Assembly (NCBI RefSeq): GCF_010015585.1
Contig: NW_022985073.1
Span: 1,110,923 to 1,174,922, forward strand
Length of the DNA: 64,000 bases
Direction of reading: 5' to 3'
Source: Eremomyces bilateralis CBS 781.70
Lineage: Eukaryota; Ascomycota; Dothideomycetes; Eremomycetales; Eremomycetaceae
Shown: positions 44,485 to 59,481 of the stretch, piece by piece
Position numbering within the stretch: the first letter of the stretch is position 1
How the letters are laid out: each line of letters opens with the position of its first letter
Program-made: the position numbers and the translations under genes
The notes under the pieces: model-generated
What the model was told of the DNA's origin: nothing
The model's input: only the letters and a program-made list of their open reading frames with translations
The model's database searches: none

Positions 44485-46690
44485 ATGGCTCTGCTTGAAA
44501 CCCAGTGGATCAATGTGCAGCAGAAGACCTTCACGAAATGGTACGGAGCCGTTCGTTGCCGGAGAAGATAGCACGCCGGGTTGTTGACGTTTCCATAGGT
44601 TAAATAGTAAGGTGCATGCTCGACAAGTCGAGGTACAAGACCTGGTCAAAGACCTTAGCGATGGAGTACGTATACCCTCTGCGATGCCCTGAAACCTCTC
44701 GACCGGAGCAACGATTGACTTCGATTTATAACAGGTCATCCTCGTCCACCTCCTCGAAATCCTCGGCAACGAATCCCTAGGTCGCTACGCCGCGAAACCG
44801 AAGCTCCGCGTCCAGAAGTTCGAAAACGTCAACAAGGCCCTCGACTACATCCGCAACCGCAGCATCCAGCTGACCAACATCGGCGCCGAAGATGTCGTCG
44901 ATGGGAACCGCAAGATCATCCTGGGGTTGATCTGGATGCTCATCCTGCGGTTTACCATCAGCGATATCAACGAGGCGGGACTGAGCGCGAAAGAGGGGTT
45001 GCTGCTCTGGTGTCAGCGGAAGACGGCATGTTATGATGAGGTGGACGTGCGCGATTTCTCGTCAAGTTGGAACGATGGGCTAGCATTGTGAGTATCTACA
45101 TGTTGCGACGCAATATCGCTGGAAGTTCGTCGACTAACGAGGGACGAAAAGCTGTGCCCTCCTCGACATCCACCGCCCCGACCTCATCGACTACGACAAA
45201 CTCGACAAATCCGACCACCGCGGCAACATGCAGCTCGCCTTCAAGCTCGCCTCCGAAGAAATCGGCATCCCGGATCTCCTCGACGTCGAGGACATCTGCG
45301 ACGTCCCCAAACCCGACGAACGCTCGCTGATGACCTACATCGCATACTGGTTCCACGCCTTCTCACAGATGGAGCACGTCGAGAACTGCGGGCGCCGCGT
45401 CGAGAAGTTCGTGTCGAACACGCAGGGCGCGTGGGAGATGCAGAACTCGTTCGAGCAGCGGATGCGGGCGCTGCTGGAGCAGATTCGACGGCAGATGCAG
45501 GTGTGGGCGGAGGGGCGGTTCGAGGGGACGTATGCGGATGCGAAGCGGCAGTTGGGGCATTTTAATCAGTATAAGCGGGAGCAAAAGCGGAAATGGGTGG
45601 CGGAGAAGTCGGATTTGAACGGGTTGTTGGGGAACATCAAGACGAAGTTGGCGACGTATCGGCTGCAGCCGTATGATCCTCCGCAAGAGTTGAGTTTGGA
45701 TGCGTTGGATGCGGCGTGGGTACGGCTTGCGAGGGCCGAGCAGGAGCGCAGTCAAATCATCAACGAAACGATCCGAAAGTAAGTATTGCATCCTCTGAAG
45801 AGCAGGCGTGGCTAATCCGAAATAGAATCAAAGACTCCCTCCGCAAATCATTCGCCCACAATGCCAACGAGCTGGCCCTCACCCTTTCCACCATCTCCAT
45901 GTCGATATCGGCCTTGGACGGCGACGTCGACGACCAACTCCGCCACGCCAAAGCCATGAGCGAGAACATGGCCCCCCTCGACAGCTTCCTCACCTCCCTC
46001 GCGAACCTCGACCGACAGTGCGTCGAAGCCAACATCGAAGAAAACGACGACACCATCTACACGTACGATGATCTCGAGTACGAGCTCGAGCTCGTCAAAT
46101 CCAGCGTCTCCAAAAAGATCGCCTTCCTCGAGAACCAGCTCGTCGCGCGCAATATGACCAACCTGACCCCGATCCAGCTCGAGGAGTTCGAGTCGGTGTT
46201 CCGGCACTTCGACCGGGACCTCAACAACACGTTGACGGAGCTGGAGTTCAGCGCGGCGTTGGCAAGCTTGGGGATCGCGTACGACACGGATGAGATGCAC
46301 GCGAAGTTCCTGCAGACGAGCGGGGGGAAGAGCAAGGTGACGTTTGAGCAGTTCATTCGGTTCATGGTGGACGTCACGGAGGATCAGCATACGGCGGAGC
46401 AGGTGTTTGAGAGTTTTAAGGTGCTGGCGGACGGCAAGGTAAGTTCCCTTCTATTACGAAGCGAGATTTTGGGGGTGGTGTTGACTTGATCGTAGCCATA
46501 TGTCACGGAACTCGACCTGCGGCTCGCGCTCATCGCGGACGACGTCATCGACGAGCTGGTCAAGGCGATGCCGGCGCATCGGGGGCCGGACCTCGAGGAG
46601 GATCGCAGCCGGGAGAAGTTCGATTACATTACGTTCATGCAAGGGATGATGGGGCCGGACGGCAATGGGGCGCGAAGCAATGGACACTGA
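44485..46690 (+). CDS. ain1: Alpha-actinin
   Basis: Actin-bundling protein of the cytokinetic ring and cortical patches. Six exons (44485-44540, 44599-44665, 44735-45087, 45152-45778, 45826-46438, 46496-46690) give 636 aa, as in other fungal members, which are shorter than animal ones. Two calponin-homology domains: QQKTFTKWLN with DLSDGVILVHLLEIL, and LLLWCQRKT with [26 protein letters not shown]. A central rod of two spectrin-like helical repeats follows (GRFEGTYADAKRQLGHFNQYK). The C-terminal part carries EF hands, with FDRDLNNTLTELEF as the best loop and FDYITFMQGMMG near the end. A tiny upstream coding exon cannot be ruled out, because the sequence ending in CAG just before the ATG could be an acceptor. 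Confidence 0.94.
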
Positions 46691-48670
46691 GGGGCGACGT
46701 CTTTAGGTTTCTCAAGTCGCGAGGGAGAACAACTCCTTCTGAGCGGCGCAGGAGAGTATGAGATTATCGGTAGGTTGGCTACGGCGAAGGAGATTAGTGA
46801 TACCACACGCCAGTACGAGCCGGCACATCGACGGACTGGATCTTTCGATTCATACTTAGGAACAGAGGCATCATCACCGGTCGGGTTTCTCCCGTCCATC
46901 GGCCTGCTGTATGATACCAACTGAACTCACCTCGGCAACGGGATGTACTTGAATCTTTCAAATCGAAACATAGTTTCCCAATCCCCACTGGCATTCCTGG
47001 GTCTAATCCTCGCCGCTTCTGTCGTTCGCCAGGTGGTTTCATCGTCGCGTTCCAAAGAACTGATTGGTTCGTGAGCGGGAAACCCTATCGCACACGAAAC
47101 GGGGATGGTTGCATGGCCATGGCGGAATGGATGACCTGAGACATTTTGAATTGGGGTTTTCGGTTTTGGCACATTGTATGCATTGACGGTGAGATTTCTA
47201 TTAGGGCCGAGGATCGTCGGGAGGGTTGGCGGACGGGTGGTGGCACGCAGGGAGTCCGATCCGATCGTTTCGGAGTCCCAGAAATTCGGAATCGAGCGAG
47301 CGTCATTGGGAGATGGGAGGGAGGAGTGCGGTACAGATCTCGGGAGGGGTGGAGGCTAGGAGTGAAAGATGGACCCTTTAAACCCCTTTGGAGTTTGGGA
47401 TGGTTGGTACGGCATACCATGGTCGATGATGTTGACGACGATGGGGGGTGTTGAAGGTCTTGGAGATTGGAGAGTCGTGATGAAGAGTCCTATATTCTAT
47501 ACAAGCACATCATTGGAGTGATCTTCCATCACAACCAACCAAACACCTGGAGTCTTCGAGGAACGATGCAGCTTCACCTCCCCTATCTATCATCCATATC
47601 CGCAAGTTATGGCGGGGAAACGAGTGGTTGGTGCTTAGTTGGGGGGAACAATTCTCTTCCTCCCCGCAGCGACTCAAATTTCACCCAGGACTCCAAAAGT
47701 CAGCGAATGCCAACCATCCCCCATTCCGCCCCTTGTCCGTCCTGACTCCTGAGCAGTCAGCACAGCGTCCTTGTCAAGCCTGGTCGGGCGGCTCTTCGAT
47801 TCCTGCAGCGTACAGTTGTGTTTGGGTTTCTTAGCGGTTGCGAGAGTTCGCTTGTTAGCGGTACGACTCCCTTACCGATTATAGTTCACCTCACCACTTC
47901 ACTCCCACTGCACTACTACCGCTCCCTACTCCTCCCTACTACTCCCTACTCCTTACATTCTACACTTCACTATTCACTACGCCTCCCACATATCGAGTCC
48001 CCAGCTCCCACTACCCAATATTCCCCTCGTAAAATCCCCATGCCGCACATCCCCACCACCCAACCCCCTAGGCCCGCGCCGTGACCGCCTTTCCCGTCCC
48101 CAAGCGCGCTTGTCGCCTCCAGCGGCTCGACACCATCCGATCCATCGTTCGGTGCGCCCGCCCGCCCTCGTTTCGAGATTCACCAGCACCCGTCCCGTCA
48201 TTTGGAAAATTCAGTCGACATCGCTCCACGCTACTGTCAAGAGTACCGGACGGAAACAATATTGCTCGAGTGTGGTCATCGTTGCTGGTCATTGACACGC
48301 TGGGCTTTGCATCCGTCATATCATCCGACTTTCCAGGTGAATACCCCCAGGGTACGGAGGTCGAAACGCTAGAATCTCCGAATCGTTTCGTTCTGCATCC
48401 TGCGCATTGAGCGTCCCGCCGATACTGGACAGTCAAGACTTCCCCAGATAGGTCACTTGCTTGGGTCACTCGATCCCGTCACCTATCGTTCGCGTTATCG
48501 ATTCCTCTCGACCGCACGAGGCATCGTCTGTGCCGCGGTCCACCATCGAGGCGCTGAGACACGAACATCTGCGGTGTCACAGTTGCGCCTCTGGATTCCA
48601 GCGGCAATTCGTGTAGAAGAAGCGTCACTTTCGTTTGATTCAGCATTGACAGTCATAACGAACCGCCACC
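46691..48670. other. 2-kb intergenic region with CLA4 leader
   Basis: Long, pyrimidine-rich upstream region of CLA4, with CTACTCC/ACTCCCT repeats near 47890-47960. ORFs here are short and lack motifs. It probably holds a long 5' UTR and promoter for the kinase. Confidence 0.5.
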
Positions 48671-51508
<2,838 letters not shown>

Positions 51509-52854
51509 AAGCGATTTGCGAGCGAGCGACATTCGGGGGTGAGCGATGGATGATGGGTTGGGGGCTGGGTTTGAGGATTTCTTGATGTGACCATGAAACG
51601 AACGGGAGGGAGCGCGTGCCGGGGGGTGGTTTAGTGTCGTCAACGAGATGCGAGAAGCAAATGACGATGGGGTGCCTGACGGTTATACCGTTCTTCCTCT
51701 GCCACCACCTATCTCCAGGTACCTGGCCTTGGGTGAAGAGGACACGCAAACTTGCTGTCTCCTGCGGCAATACGCGTCGGTAACATAGAGTGATTGAAGA
51801 CAATTCGTGGCGACATCACGCACGGGAGGGAAGCGAACATGACAGGGATTGGATATATCAACGGAAGAGGACGTGCATTGGATATCACCGCTGCGGAGGA
51901 TGGGAATGGGTCTGACTCAGCTGGCTCGGGTCGGCTGGTGGTGCCGAAGGACGGGAACTATATGTGAATACGACGGATGGCTAATTAATAGTGCAATTGA
52001 AAACGGATTAAGTTAAGAAGACTGGCTGTTCCTTTGCTTTCTGTGTGAATGAGGGACAATTATCTCCGGTACCTAACTGCAGCCAGCGGACTCTTCCCGG
52101 CCGTCTTGGTGCTATAGGACAACTCCCTTTTGCAACTTGAATGTTAAGTTTCTGCTCTATATTTCTACGTGTACATTACAAGTAAGATTCTAACAAATCG
52201 CGACAGCGGTATAATGAATTCATATATGGAAAGCACGACACAGATATCACCATTTGTTCTCGTACATAGTATGAGGAGGGACCTATGGACAGGGGCCGGT
52301 TCAAATTAAAAGCATCCTATTGGCTAAAATATTGCAGGGATTCGCGTCACGACCCGAGCCTTGAGGGAAGGCGCAGCGGAGACCCCAGCCACCATCCGAC
52401 CCGGAACTTTGACAGCGAACACAATTCCTGTTCTTTCTTGCTCTTCACTGCCAGCCCTCAATGGTTGGAGGTACAGAATACAATTGACAGTTGGCTCGGA
52501 GCAGATGTAACTCCCAGCCACCCGGACATTACATTACAACTGGGCTGTGATAGCAAGAAAATGCATGCTAGTCAACCACAGCCGAATGTTCAACTCTCGT
52601 AGCCTGATGACTCGGTCTCCTTTGCCATGCACAAGAGCGTTGAACTTCTTCGATTCTTCAGAGCCATATTGGTAGTAGTTCCTTGCTTCGCCAATGATTC
52701 CCTTTGCTTTACGTTCACTCTTCCTCTATGACTGTCGCTTCATCATGATCGTCTAATGAGTCTTTTCCTTCTCTACCGTCTATATTTCTTATTGAGAGCC
52801 AACCCAACCGAGCTGTATCATTTTATCCTGTTCATCCCCGGTCCTACATGTATC
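51509..52854. other. 1.3-kb intergenic region
   Basis: Between CLA4 and the DUF1766 gene. Open frames have no recognisable motifs. An ATG at 52756 is in frame with the next gene but gives a short hydrophobic stretch ahead of the likely start. Confidence 0.5.
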
Positions 52855-54594
52855 ATGCCTCCCGCCTTGACCGCCCCCGAACTCCATCAAATCGGCCCCA
52901 ACCGCACCGACTCCCGCAACGCATCTCGTACCTGCCATGGAATCACTCAGAAAGGCCGGCCCTGCCGCCGTGCCCTCGCCGCGCCCAAATCACCCCTTGC
53001 GGTAACGGTCAGCGGGAGCGACGAGGGTTCGGTCGACCTACAAGTGGACGCCGAGGCGTTGTATTGTGTGCATCATAAAACCCAGGCGGTCAGAGATAAG
53101 CATGTCGTGACGGTACGCCGCGTCGGATCGAAGGGGAGCTTGGAAGAACTGTTCTCAGGACTGGGGATTGCGGAGTCGGAGATCGGGACGGCATCGGGAA
53201 GGGTGGCGGCGAGTCCTTCGTCTCGGGGGAGAAACGAGCATGTCGCGGGACAGAGCTCGACTGCAAATTCCAACCAAAGGAAACCACGACGAGCACGGCG
53301 TCGGGAAGAGGGCGGCGACCCGGAGTGGGTACCAGAGAGTGGTGAAGAGCTGCATCTAAAACCACAAGGGATGTCATCGAGCTATGCGAAGGCGCAGCCG
53401 CCGCGGACGAGAGCAAGGGCGCCGCGACGACAGCCGCGAAAGAAGGCTTCTTTTCTTTCCTCGTTGATGTCATGCATGACCCTGGACGAACCCCTTGATG
53501 ATTCACCAAGGGCGCAGAGGAGACCCAGAAGGAAGAACAGCCGGGAGAGTCCACTGGCAGCGATTTCAGAAGAGCAGGAACCGGCTGTTAGAGCTTCTCG
53601 AACGCACGTTGAAAGGTTGCATGATGAGGGCCCTTTGCAACAGGGCACGACAGGGGAACTATATCCCCGACTGCCAGAGAGATTATCGACTGATACCTTG
53701 GTGGCGTCCATGAGGCTCAGCGCCGCTGAGAATGAAAGCAGGCGAGCTTCAACTCCACGGCATGGACAGCAGCCGAAAGCGGAGAGCCCATCTAAGCTTC
53801 GAACTCCCAGCACGGGCAACGGTCCAACGACGCCAAAACGACGACCGGTACAGGGCATTACAGCAAGAAAAGACAGCGCCGTGGATGCATCGGATCGAAG
53901 CGACAGCCCTATGCAAGCAAATAGTCGATCTCCCCAACGGACGACAGCAGAACTCATGCAGACCATTTCCCATCTCCCTCCAGCGCTCGCTGCCTCCCTC
54001 CTCGCCAAGCTCGCCACGTTCAAACCCACCGGCACTGACGGCTACATCTACATCTACTGGCTCACCGACGCTCACGACCTGCCCCTCCCACAACCGTACC
54101 ACCAAAACGCCATGTCCCAGAACCACCCCAGCACGCTCATCCCGTCCCTCCAGCGCGTCGACAAGCCCACCATCTTCCTCAAAATTGGCCTCGCCACCAA
54201 TGTCTACCGCCGCATGAAGCAATGGGATGATTGCGGCTACCCGAAATACAACTGGTTCTACCCCCGCGCGTCGTCAGGCTCCACGCCCGTCACCACCCCC
54301 GACGGCCATCATCGGCGACACGGCTCGACAGCGGCCGCCGCATCGCACGGACACGATCTGAACGAACTGCTCGAAAGCGAGCCGGATCGCAACCGCGTCA
54401 TCCGCAGCGTCGACTGGGTGGAGAAGATGATACATTTGGAACTGCAGGAGCAGCGGGTGAAGTGGGAATGCACGAGGCATGAGCGGTGGCATACCGAGTG
54501 GTTTGAGGTGGAGCGGTCGCGGAGGGGGATCACACGGGTGTTCGAGGTGGTCAAGAAGTGGGCGGAACAGAGTGAGAAGATGATGGATGGGTGA
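52855..54594 (+). CDS. DUF1766 / T5orf172 GIY-YIG-fold protein
   Basis: A fungal protein of unknown role with a GIY-YIG nuclease-like domain of the T5orf172 type. The start at 52855 (MPPALTAPELHQ) is preferred over 52756. N-terminal part: a conserved cysteine segment CHGITQKGRPCRR and later ALYCVHHKTQA, probably a small Zn-binding unit. The middle is Arg/Ser/Pro-rich and likely disordered. The C-terminal domain (from about residue 395) has GYIYIYWLTD, then IFLKIGLATNVYRRMKQWDDCGYP, and later HLELQEQRVKWECTRHERWHTEWFEV, where the IG-x-A-x-N-x-x-R core matches GIY-YIG folds. The gene seems intact. Whether it cuts DNA is unknown. Confidence 0.83.
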   Translation: MPPALTAPELHQIGPNRTDSRNASRTCHGITQKGRPCRRALAAPKSPLAVTVSGSDEGSVDLQVDAEALYCVHHKTQAVRDKHVVTVRRVGSKGSLEELFSGLGIAESEIGTASGRVAASPSSRGRNEHVAGQSSTANSNQRKPRRARRREEGGDPEWVPESGEELHLKPQGMSSSYAKAQPPRTRARAPRRQPRKKASFLSSLMSCMTLDEPLDDSPRAQRRPRRKNSRESPLAAISEEQEPAVRASRTHVERLHDEGPLQQGTTGELYPRLPERLSTDTLVASMRLSAAENESRRASTPRHGQQPKAESPSKLRTPSTGNGPTTPKRRPVQGITARKDSAVDASDRSDSPMQANSRSPQRTTAELMQTISHLPPALAASLLAKLATFKPTGTDGYIYIYWLTDAHDLPLPQPYHQNAMSQNHPSTLIPSLQRVDKPTIFLKIGLATNVYRRMKQWDDCGYPKYNWFYPRASSGSTPVTTPDGHHRRHGSTAAAASHGHDLNELLESEPDRNRVIRSVDWVEKMIHLELQEQRVKWECTRHERWHTEWFEVERSRRGITRVFEVVKKWAEQSEKMMDG

Positions 54595-55120
54595 GGAATG
54601 TGATATGATCCGATGATGATGATCTGCTTAGAACAGTGGTGGAACAGGTTTCAGGGGCTGGTTTAGGAAATGTCGAAGCTTAGTAAGACATACCTCGACC
54701 CTATCCCCGTGCGGGTACAGTTCCCTTCTTTCCTAATTGAGAAGAGCAGTCAGAGGGTGAAAGGAGGAAATCTATTAACACAAGTACGTCAGGGTTGGTA
54801 GAGAAACAAGTCTCAGGGGTACAGTCACGTGGTCCAGCAATTCTGATACCAGGGTGTTCCTTAGCGAAACATCTGAGTCACATGATAATTTCTTATACAA
54901 GGGAGTTCCCGAGTTGAATTTCAGAGCTCCGCAAACTGGCCTCTTTGTGACTTTGTCGACATTTATTCAACTGAACTACTCAATCCCTACAGCATCCAAA
55001 CTACTCCTCAAATAAATGCCACCACGCAGCAGTGCTGAAAACTGTATGCCTTTGCTCTAACACAAACGTCGAACACCCTCAACGCCACACCCTCATCGCC
55101 CATCGAACCATTCCCTAACC
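54595..55120. other. Intergenic region upstream of SEC72
   Basis: About 530 bp with the DUF1766 3' end and the SEC72 promoter. No other feature seen. Confidence 0.5.
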
Positions 55121-55741
55121 ATGGACTCATCCGACACCTTCACTCTCCTCCCCCTCCACCTCGACCCCGCCACCAAAGCCATCTCATACCAAGGCACCCC
55201 CACCACCGCCCTCACCACCGAACTCACCGCCCTCAACGACCTCCACCGCTCCCTCCTCACCCTCGACACCCCCAACGGCATCCCCCCACCCCCGGTCCCC
55301 GTCAACCCCAAACGCACCGCCCAAATCAACAAGCTCCGCGAATCCGGCAACGACGCCCTCCGCAAAGGCAAGCCGGCCGATGCGCTCGGACTGTATACGC
55401 TCGCGCTGAAGATGGCAGCGCAGCGGCCGCCGTGGGAGCCGGCGGGGCTGGTACGCGAGGAGCTGGCGCAGCTGTATGGGAACCGGGCACAGGCATATAT
55501 GGCGGGCCAGGGGTGGGCAGAGGGGGCGGTAGATGCGAAGTGCAGTGTGGAGTTGAAGAAGGTAGGGAACGCGAAAGCGTGGTGGAGGCGGGGGAGGTGT
55601 TTGGTGGAGATGGGGAGGTTGGAGGAAGCGAGGGAATGGGTGGGAGAGGGGTTGGAGTTTGAGGCGGGGGAGCAGGATTTGGTGGGGTTGCTGAAGGAGG
55701 TGGAGGTGTTGATTGAGAAGCGGAAGACGTGGAGTGGGTGA
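55121..55741 (+). CDS. SEC72: Translocation complex subunit Sec72
   Basis: Cytosolic TPR subunit of the Sec62/63 complex in post-translational import into the ER; it receives Hsp70 chaperones. Single exon, 206 aa. N-terminal part: DTFTLLPLHLDPATKAISYQ, a Sec72 start. A loop IPPPPVPVNPKRTAQINKL leads into TPRs: ESGNDALRKGKPADALGLYT, then LYGNRAQAYMAGQGWAEGAV, and KAWWRRGRCLVEMGRLEEA. The dicarboxylate-clamp pattern (K, N, N) is consistent. The frame is very GC-rich. Length is like yeast Sec72 (193 aa). Confidence 0.93.
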   Translation: MDSSDTFTLLPLHLDPATKAISYQGTPTTALTTELTALNDLHRSLLTLDTPNGIPPPPVPVNPKRTAQINKLRESGNDALRKGKPADALGLYTLALKMAAQRPPWEPAGLVREELAQLYGNRAQAYMAGQGWAEGAVDAKCSVELKKVGNAKAWWRRGRCLVEMGRLEEAREWVGEGLEFEAGEQDLVGLLKEVEVLIEKRKTWSG

Positions 55742-56818
55742 TAGGGGGTTAGTTGGCATGGTTTGGCGTTGGAGGTGTCTTGATGGGACATCAATATTTG
55801 GAACTTCAACTGTGGTGTTTACGGTTGTTATTGTCGATGCGGTCTGTACTGGCAGCATGATAGAGACATGCAATACTTTCAATTGGCATGTTCTTCAAGA
55901 TTGGCGACATCTAGGCATGACAGCCAATGTTGCGGTTGGAAGAAAGGGGAAGAAAGGGGATCGATGACCAGGTCCCCGGAATACATTTATTCCAAATCCA
56001 GCCAAGTCATCATACACGAAAATATACAACCCCTTATTTGGATTTGCGCGGTATCGCACCACTGACATAATCACAATAATGGAGCCGTTGGCAGGCCGTA
56101 AGCCATAATGCTTACGGCCGGATATTGGAAGCGCTGTCTGGGTGGATACTGGATTCTGCCTCCTTTGTAGACCAGCCTTTTCAAGTCCTTTTTGTCCAAA
56201 TACCACAGTACCGGTCCCTCCACTGAGTCGAGTCTGCTTTGAAAGTTCTCATGATATTTAGTGACCGGCGTCCAATTGTCTTGACAACATTCTCTCCTGG
56301 CTGTGGCGCATGCAGTGGGAAATCTATTCTTAGTCATATTAGCATAACGTTTGATGGATACCAGTAACGACCCTTGCTTCATTGCGGGACCGGGTGTTCC
56401 ATAGTCTCCTCCGCCCCCAACCAGCTTCGCCAAACGCCAGTGATCAGCAGGAGAGACAACCGAATGCTCCGTGGCGCTGTCGTCTCCATCATGGCGCAGA
56501 CCCAAACAGTGAAAAGCCGCCTTGAATTCCTGCACACTTGGGCAGAACCGCCTCTGATCCAGCTGAGCCTCGTGTCTGACCGACGGTGAACTCCTCACAT
56601 CTTGGTCATGAATCTTTCTTTTTTAGTGCCGCTTGACTCTTGATTGCTTCGTTTCGCTGTTCGCTGTTCGCTGTTTGCGTTATATACCCTCATTTGGTCC
56701 GTGTACGACCCGCGAAGATTGCGTTGTGTTGGTGTTACCGCTTCACGAATCTCGATCGATATTCCCTTCCCATTGACATCTACAGACGCATCGAGCACGA
56801 TATATACCAGGTGACAGG
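55742..56818. other. 1.1-kb intergenic region
   Basis: Between SEC72 and the MARVEL gene. A 175-codon open frame on the minus strand (56071-56598) begins with GTG and shows no known motif; it might be part of an unrecognised gene but is not called. Confidence 0.5.
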
Positions 56819-57934
56819 ATGAAGTTACAGCAGTCGAAGATTCAGAAGGGGAAGGTTGCGGTGCACATAGCGCAGGGGATCTTCATCTTCGTCGCGGCGA
56901 TTTTGACTATTGCCGTCCTTACCAAGGCCGACACTGATGGACGGACTGCATATTACTTCGCGATGGTAAGAGGGATCCTCTTTAACGATTCCCGGGGCCA
57001 CAGTCTAACAGATTGCAGTGTTTCGTGACCATTCCTGCTTTAATCTACCTTGCGATGACGCCGATGTGGACACGAGCTATAAAATTCGCGAACCCATATG
57101 CTTTCGTGGTTCTAGATGCTTTGTTAATGGTACCACGCCTGATGTGGAGCGAGTATCGCCCGAGAACCGTTAGCTGACACCGTATTAGGTCCTCTGGTTT
57201 GCAGCCGCGATTGCCGTGGGAACATGGAACACCGCAGGCATCAAGAAAGGCGTAGATGATAATAAGGAGAAGGACGATAAGGACAAGAAGGACTCGAAGA
57301 TGGGCTGTGCCGCCTTCGCGTTTGGGGAACCTGTCGCCTGTAACGTAAGCAAGGCTGCTGTTGGCTTCGGTGTCGTGATATTGTAAGTTGCCTTCTATCG
57401 GACGGGTCCGTTGAGCGAAGCTAATGTTTGGCCCTCAGCCTTATGTTCATCCTCACCACCGCCATTTCCGTCCAGATCATAATCAAGTACCGCCAAACTG
57501 GCGACCTCCAAACCGCTATGGGAACCCAACCCGGCAACCCAGCCTCCCAATCCATCGAAGCGCAGACCACCGACGCCTGGTCCTCCGATACTCACGATCT
57601 ACGCGGCGACACTCCCGGGTACCACCGCGACGGCTCATTCTCCGACGACGGAACGCGGACGGAGCGCGGCGGAGGCCAGGAGGAGGACGAATATCAGCTG
57701 TTGCATGCCACGGAGACGGACGACGGCCCGCATCCGGGGCAGTATCGGAATTGGGGGAATCCGCAGGACAAGACGGGAGCGTCTGCGCAGCCTGCGCCGC
57801 CGTATGATGATACGGAGTATAGCAACCCGAGCGCGCTGAGTCCTGGGGGTTATGAAGGGACGTATGGAGGGGGAGGGAGCTATGATGAATATAGGGGACA
57901 GGCGAGGAATTACAATTTCTCGGGTGAAAGATGA
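56819..57934 (+). CDS. MARVEL-domain membrane protein
   Basis: A four-span membrane protein, probably of the plasma membrane or endosomes. Exons 56819-56965, 57019-57129, 57189-57382 and 57439-57934 give 315 aa. Spans: VAVHIAQGIFIFVAAILTIAVL (cut), CFVTIPALIYLAMTPMW, FVVLDALLMVLWFAAAIAV, and VGFGVVIFLMFILTTAISV. Loop 3 carries a Lys/Asp run and two conserved Cys (MGCAAFAFGEPVACNVSKA), as in fungal MARVEL proteins. The cytosolic tail (about 120 aa) is acidic and rich in Gly, Tyr and Pro (GGGSYDEY). Partner and exact function unknown. Confidence 0.9.
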
Positions 57935-58171
57935 AGCGGGACGGTCATCTTTGTAGTTTCCATGGCTTAGAGGGAATATATTGGGATATGGTACGGCGTT
58001 TTGGATTTGAATCACATTAGTGGCTTGTGTCTAAGAATATGTCTAATACCCAGTGTGCTCAATACATTGATTGAGTACTCTTTGTAGTCGCATTTAACCT
58101 TGCGTTCAAATCTATAAACATGTTCACGCCTCCTGGGGTATCTCGCATTACAATTGTATTTCTGCACCAGT

Positions 58172-59481
58172 CTAGAAATTCGCCGCGTAGAACTGGGGAA
58201 GGTAGAACTTTGTGTTCTCATACACCAGGAAAGTCACACACGTCGAAGGAAGAACGCGGATGATGTTGGGTGCTAACCTGTGACAAGTCGTTAGTTCAGA
58301 CTCATGGCCCGCTGAGAGAAGTCTTACCCTTTGTAGAACCCCCTCACCCCCTCCTTTCTCCAAATCTGAAAAACAAGATCCGATGCAGACCGATAGTGTT
58401 GCGTCGCCTCATACGTCTGCAGCCTCGAGCGCACCACCTGATACGGATACGTGACGCTCCCCGCTAGCATCTTCGACAAGGCGCTCAGCGTCAAGAAGTC
58501 CCAGTTACTGAGATGCGCGCCAGGCTTCTGTGCACGGCGATGGTTCTTCAGCTGCTCGTACGCGACGAATTGGATGGCACCGTGGGACACGCCGAAGAGA
58601 GAGGGGATCAGGCCGCGGTAGAAGCCGAGGATGCCTTCGTTGCGCATGATCTGGACGGTGCCGTGGAGGACGCCGCGGTAGGCACCAGGGGCGTCGCGGC
58701 CCGAGGAGAGCATGCGGGTTTTGATCACCCAGATAGGGTTGGTGCAGATGGCGGTTAGGACACCTGAGGAAGTCAATACAGTCGCAGAGGCGGATGCGAG
58801 GGGTAAATCAAACCTGATGTACCGGACGCAGCAAAATACTCCGCCGAGGAGAGTTTGCGATCGCCGCCTCTGTATTTTCGGAAGGCATCTTTGAGGTCGC
58901 TGTACCTGTTCAATATGTTAGATGGAATCCTAGCGCTGACGATGTCGAGACGTACCAGAAGAAATATAATCCCCAGCTGGTGGAATTACCGATCATATTC
59001 GGCATCAGGCCGCGATACAGTCCCCGGTAATTCCCTTCATTTTGAACAATACTCCGCAATATCCGCCATGAGCTGCCAAACTCCAGCCGCGTGGCTTGGT
59101 TAACTGGGGTGGAGTCAGTTATTTATTCATTCACCATGATCCCCGTCACCAATACTCACGCTGCAGTCGCGTCTTCAGCACATCAAATGGATGCACCGCC
59201 AAAGTAGCGACGACGCCCGCCGTAAACCCCGCGATGCTCTCGACCAAGGAAGGGGAAATATCGACGTCCGATGCCCGGCCCTCAATCGGAGGCACGACTC
59301 GGGGCATGGTGCGGGGCGTTATCTGTCCCGGAATTTCATCCTGCTGCAGACCGGATCCCATATAAGGCCGAGAACCGCTGGGGAAATCAACTGTCTCCGT
59401 GGCCTTTGTGTGTCCCGGGTTGGTGGTTGGCTGGCGGGGGGAGGTTAAAGGTGGTGTCACGATGTCTCGGAGGTCTTTCAT
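58172..59481 (-). CDS. FLX1: Mitochondrial FAD/folate carrier Flx1
   Basis: Mitochondrial carrier family protein of the inner membrane; the Flx1 group moves FAD. Five exons on the minus strand (59160-59481, 58956-59094, 58814-58905, 58328-58763, 58172-58277) give 364 aa. The three repeat signatures are HPFDVLKTRLQ, NPIWVIKTRML and YPYQVVRSRLQ. The Trp in place of the acidic residue in repeat two is a marker of the folate/FAD subgroup. GLMPNMIGNSTSWGLYF and FGVSHGAIQFVAYE also fit Flx1. The N-terminus before SLVESIAGFTAG is unusually long and Pro/Thr-rich. Start at 59481 (MKDLRD) is a choice; an in-frame ATG also exists at 59547. Confidence 0.92.

Noticed and set aside
56071-56598. 175-codon minus-strand ORF near the MARVEL gene
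   Set aside because: Starts at GTG, no motif or hydrophobic pattern; could be part of an unknown gene but evidence is too thin.
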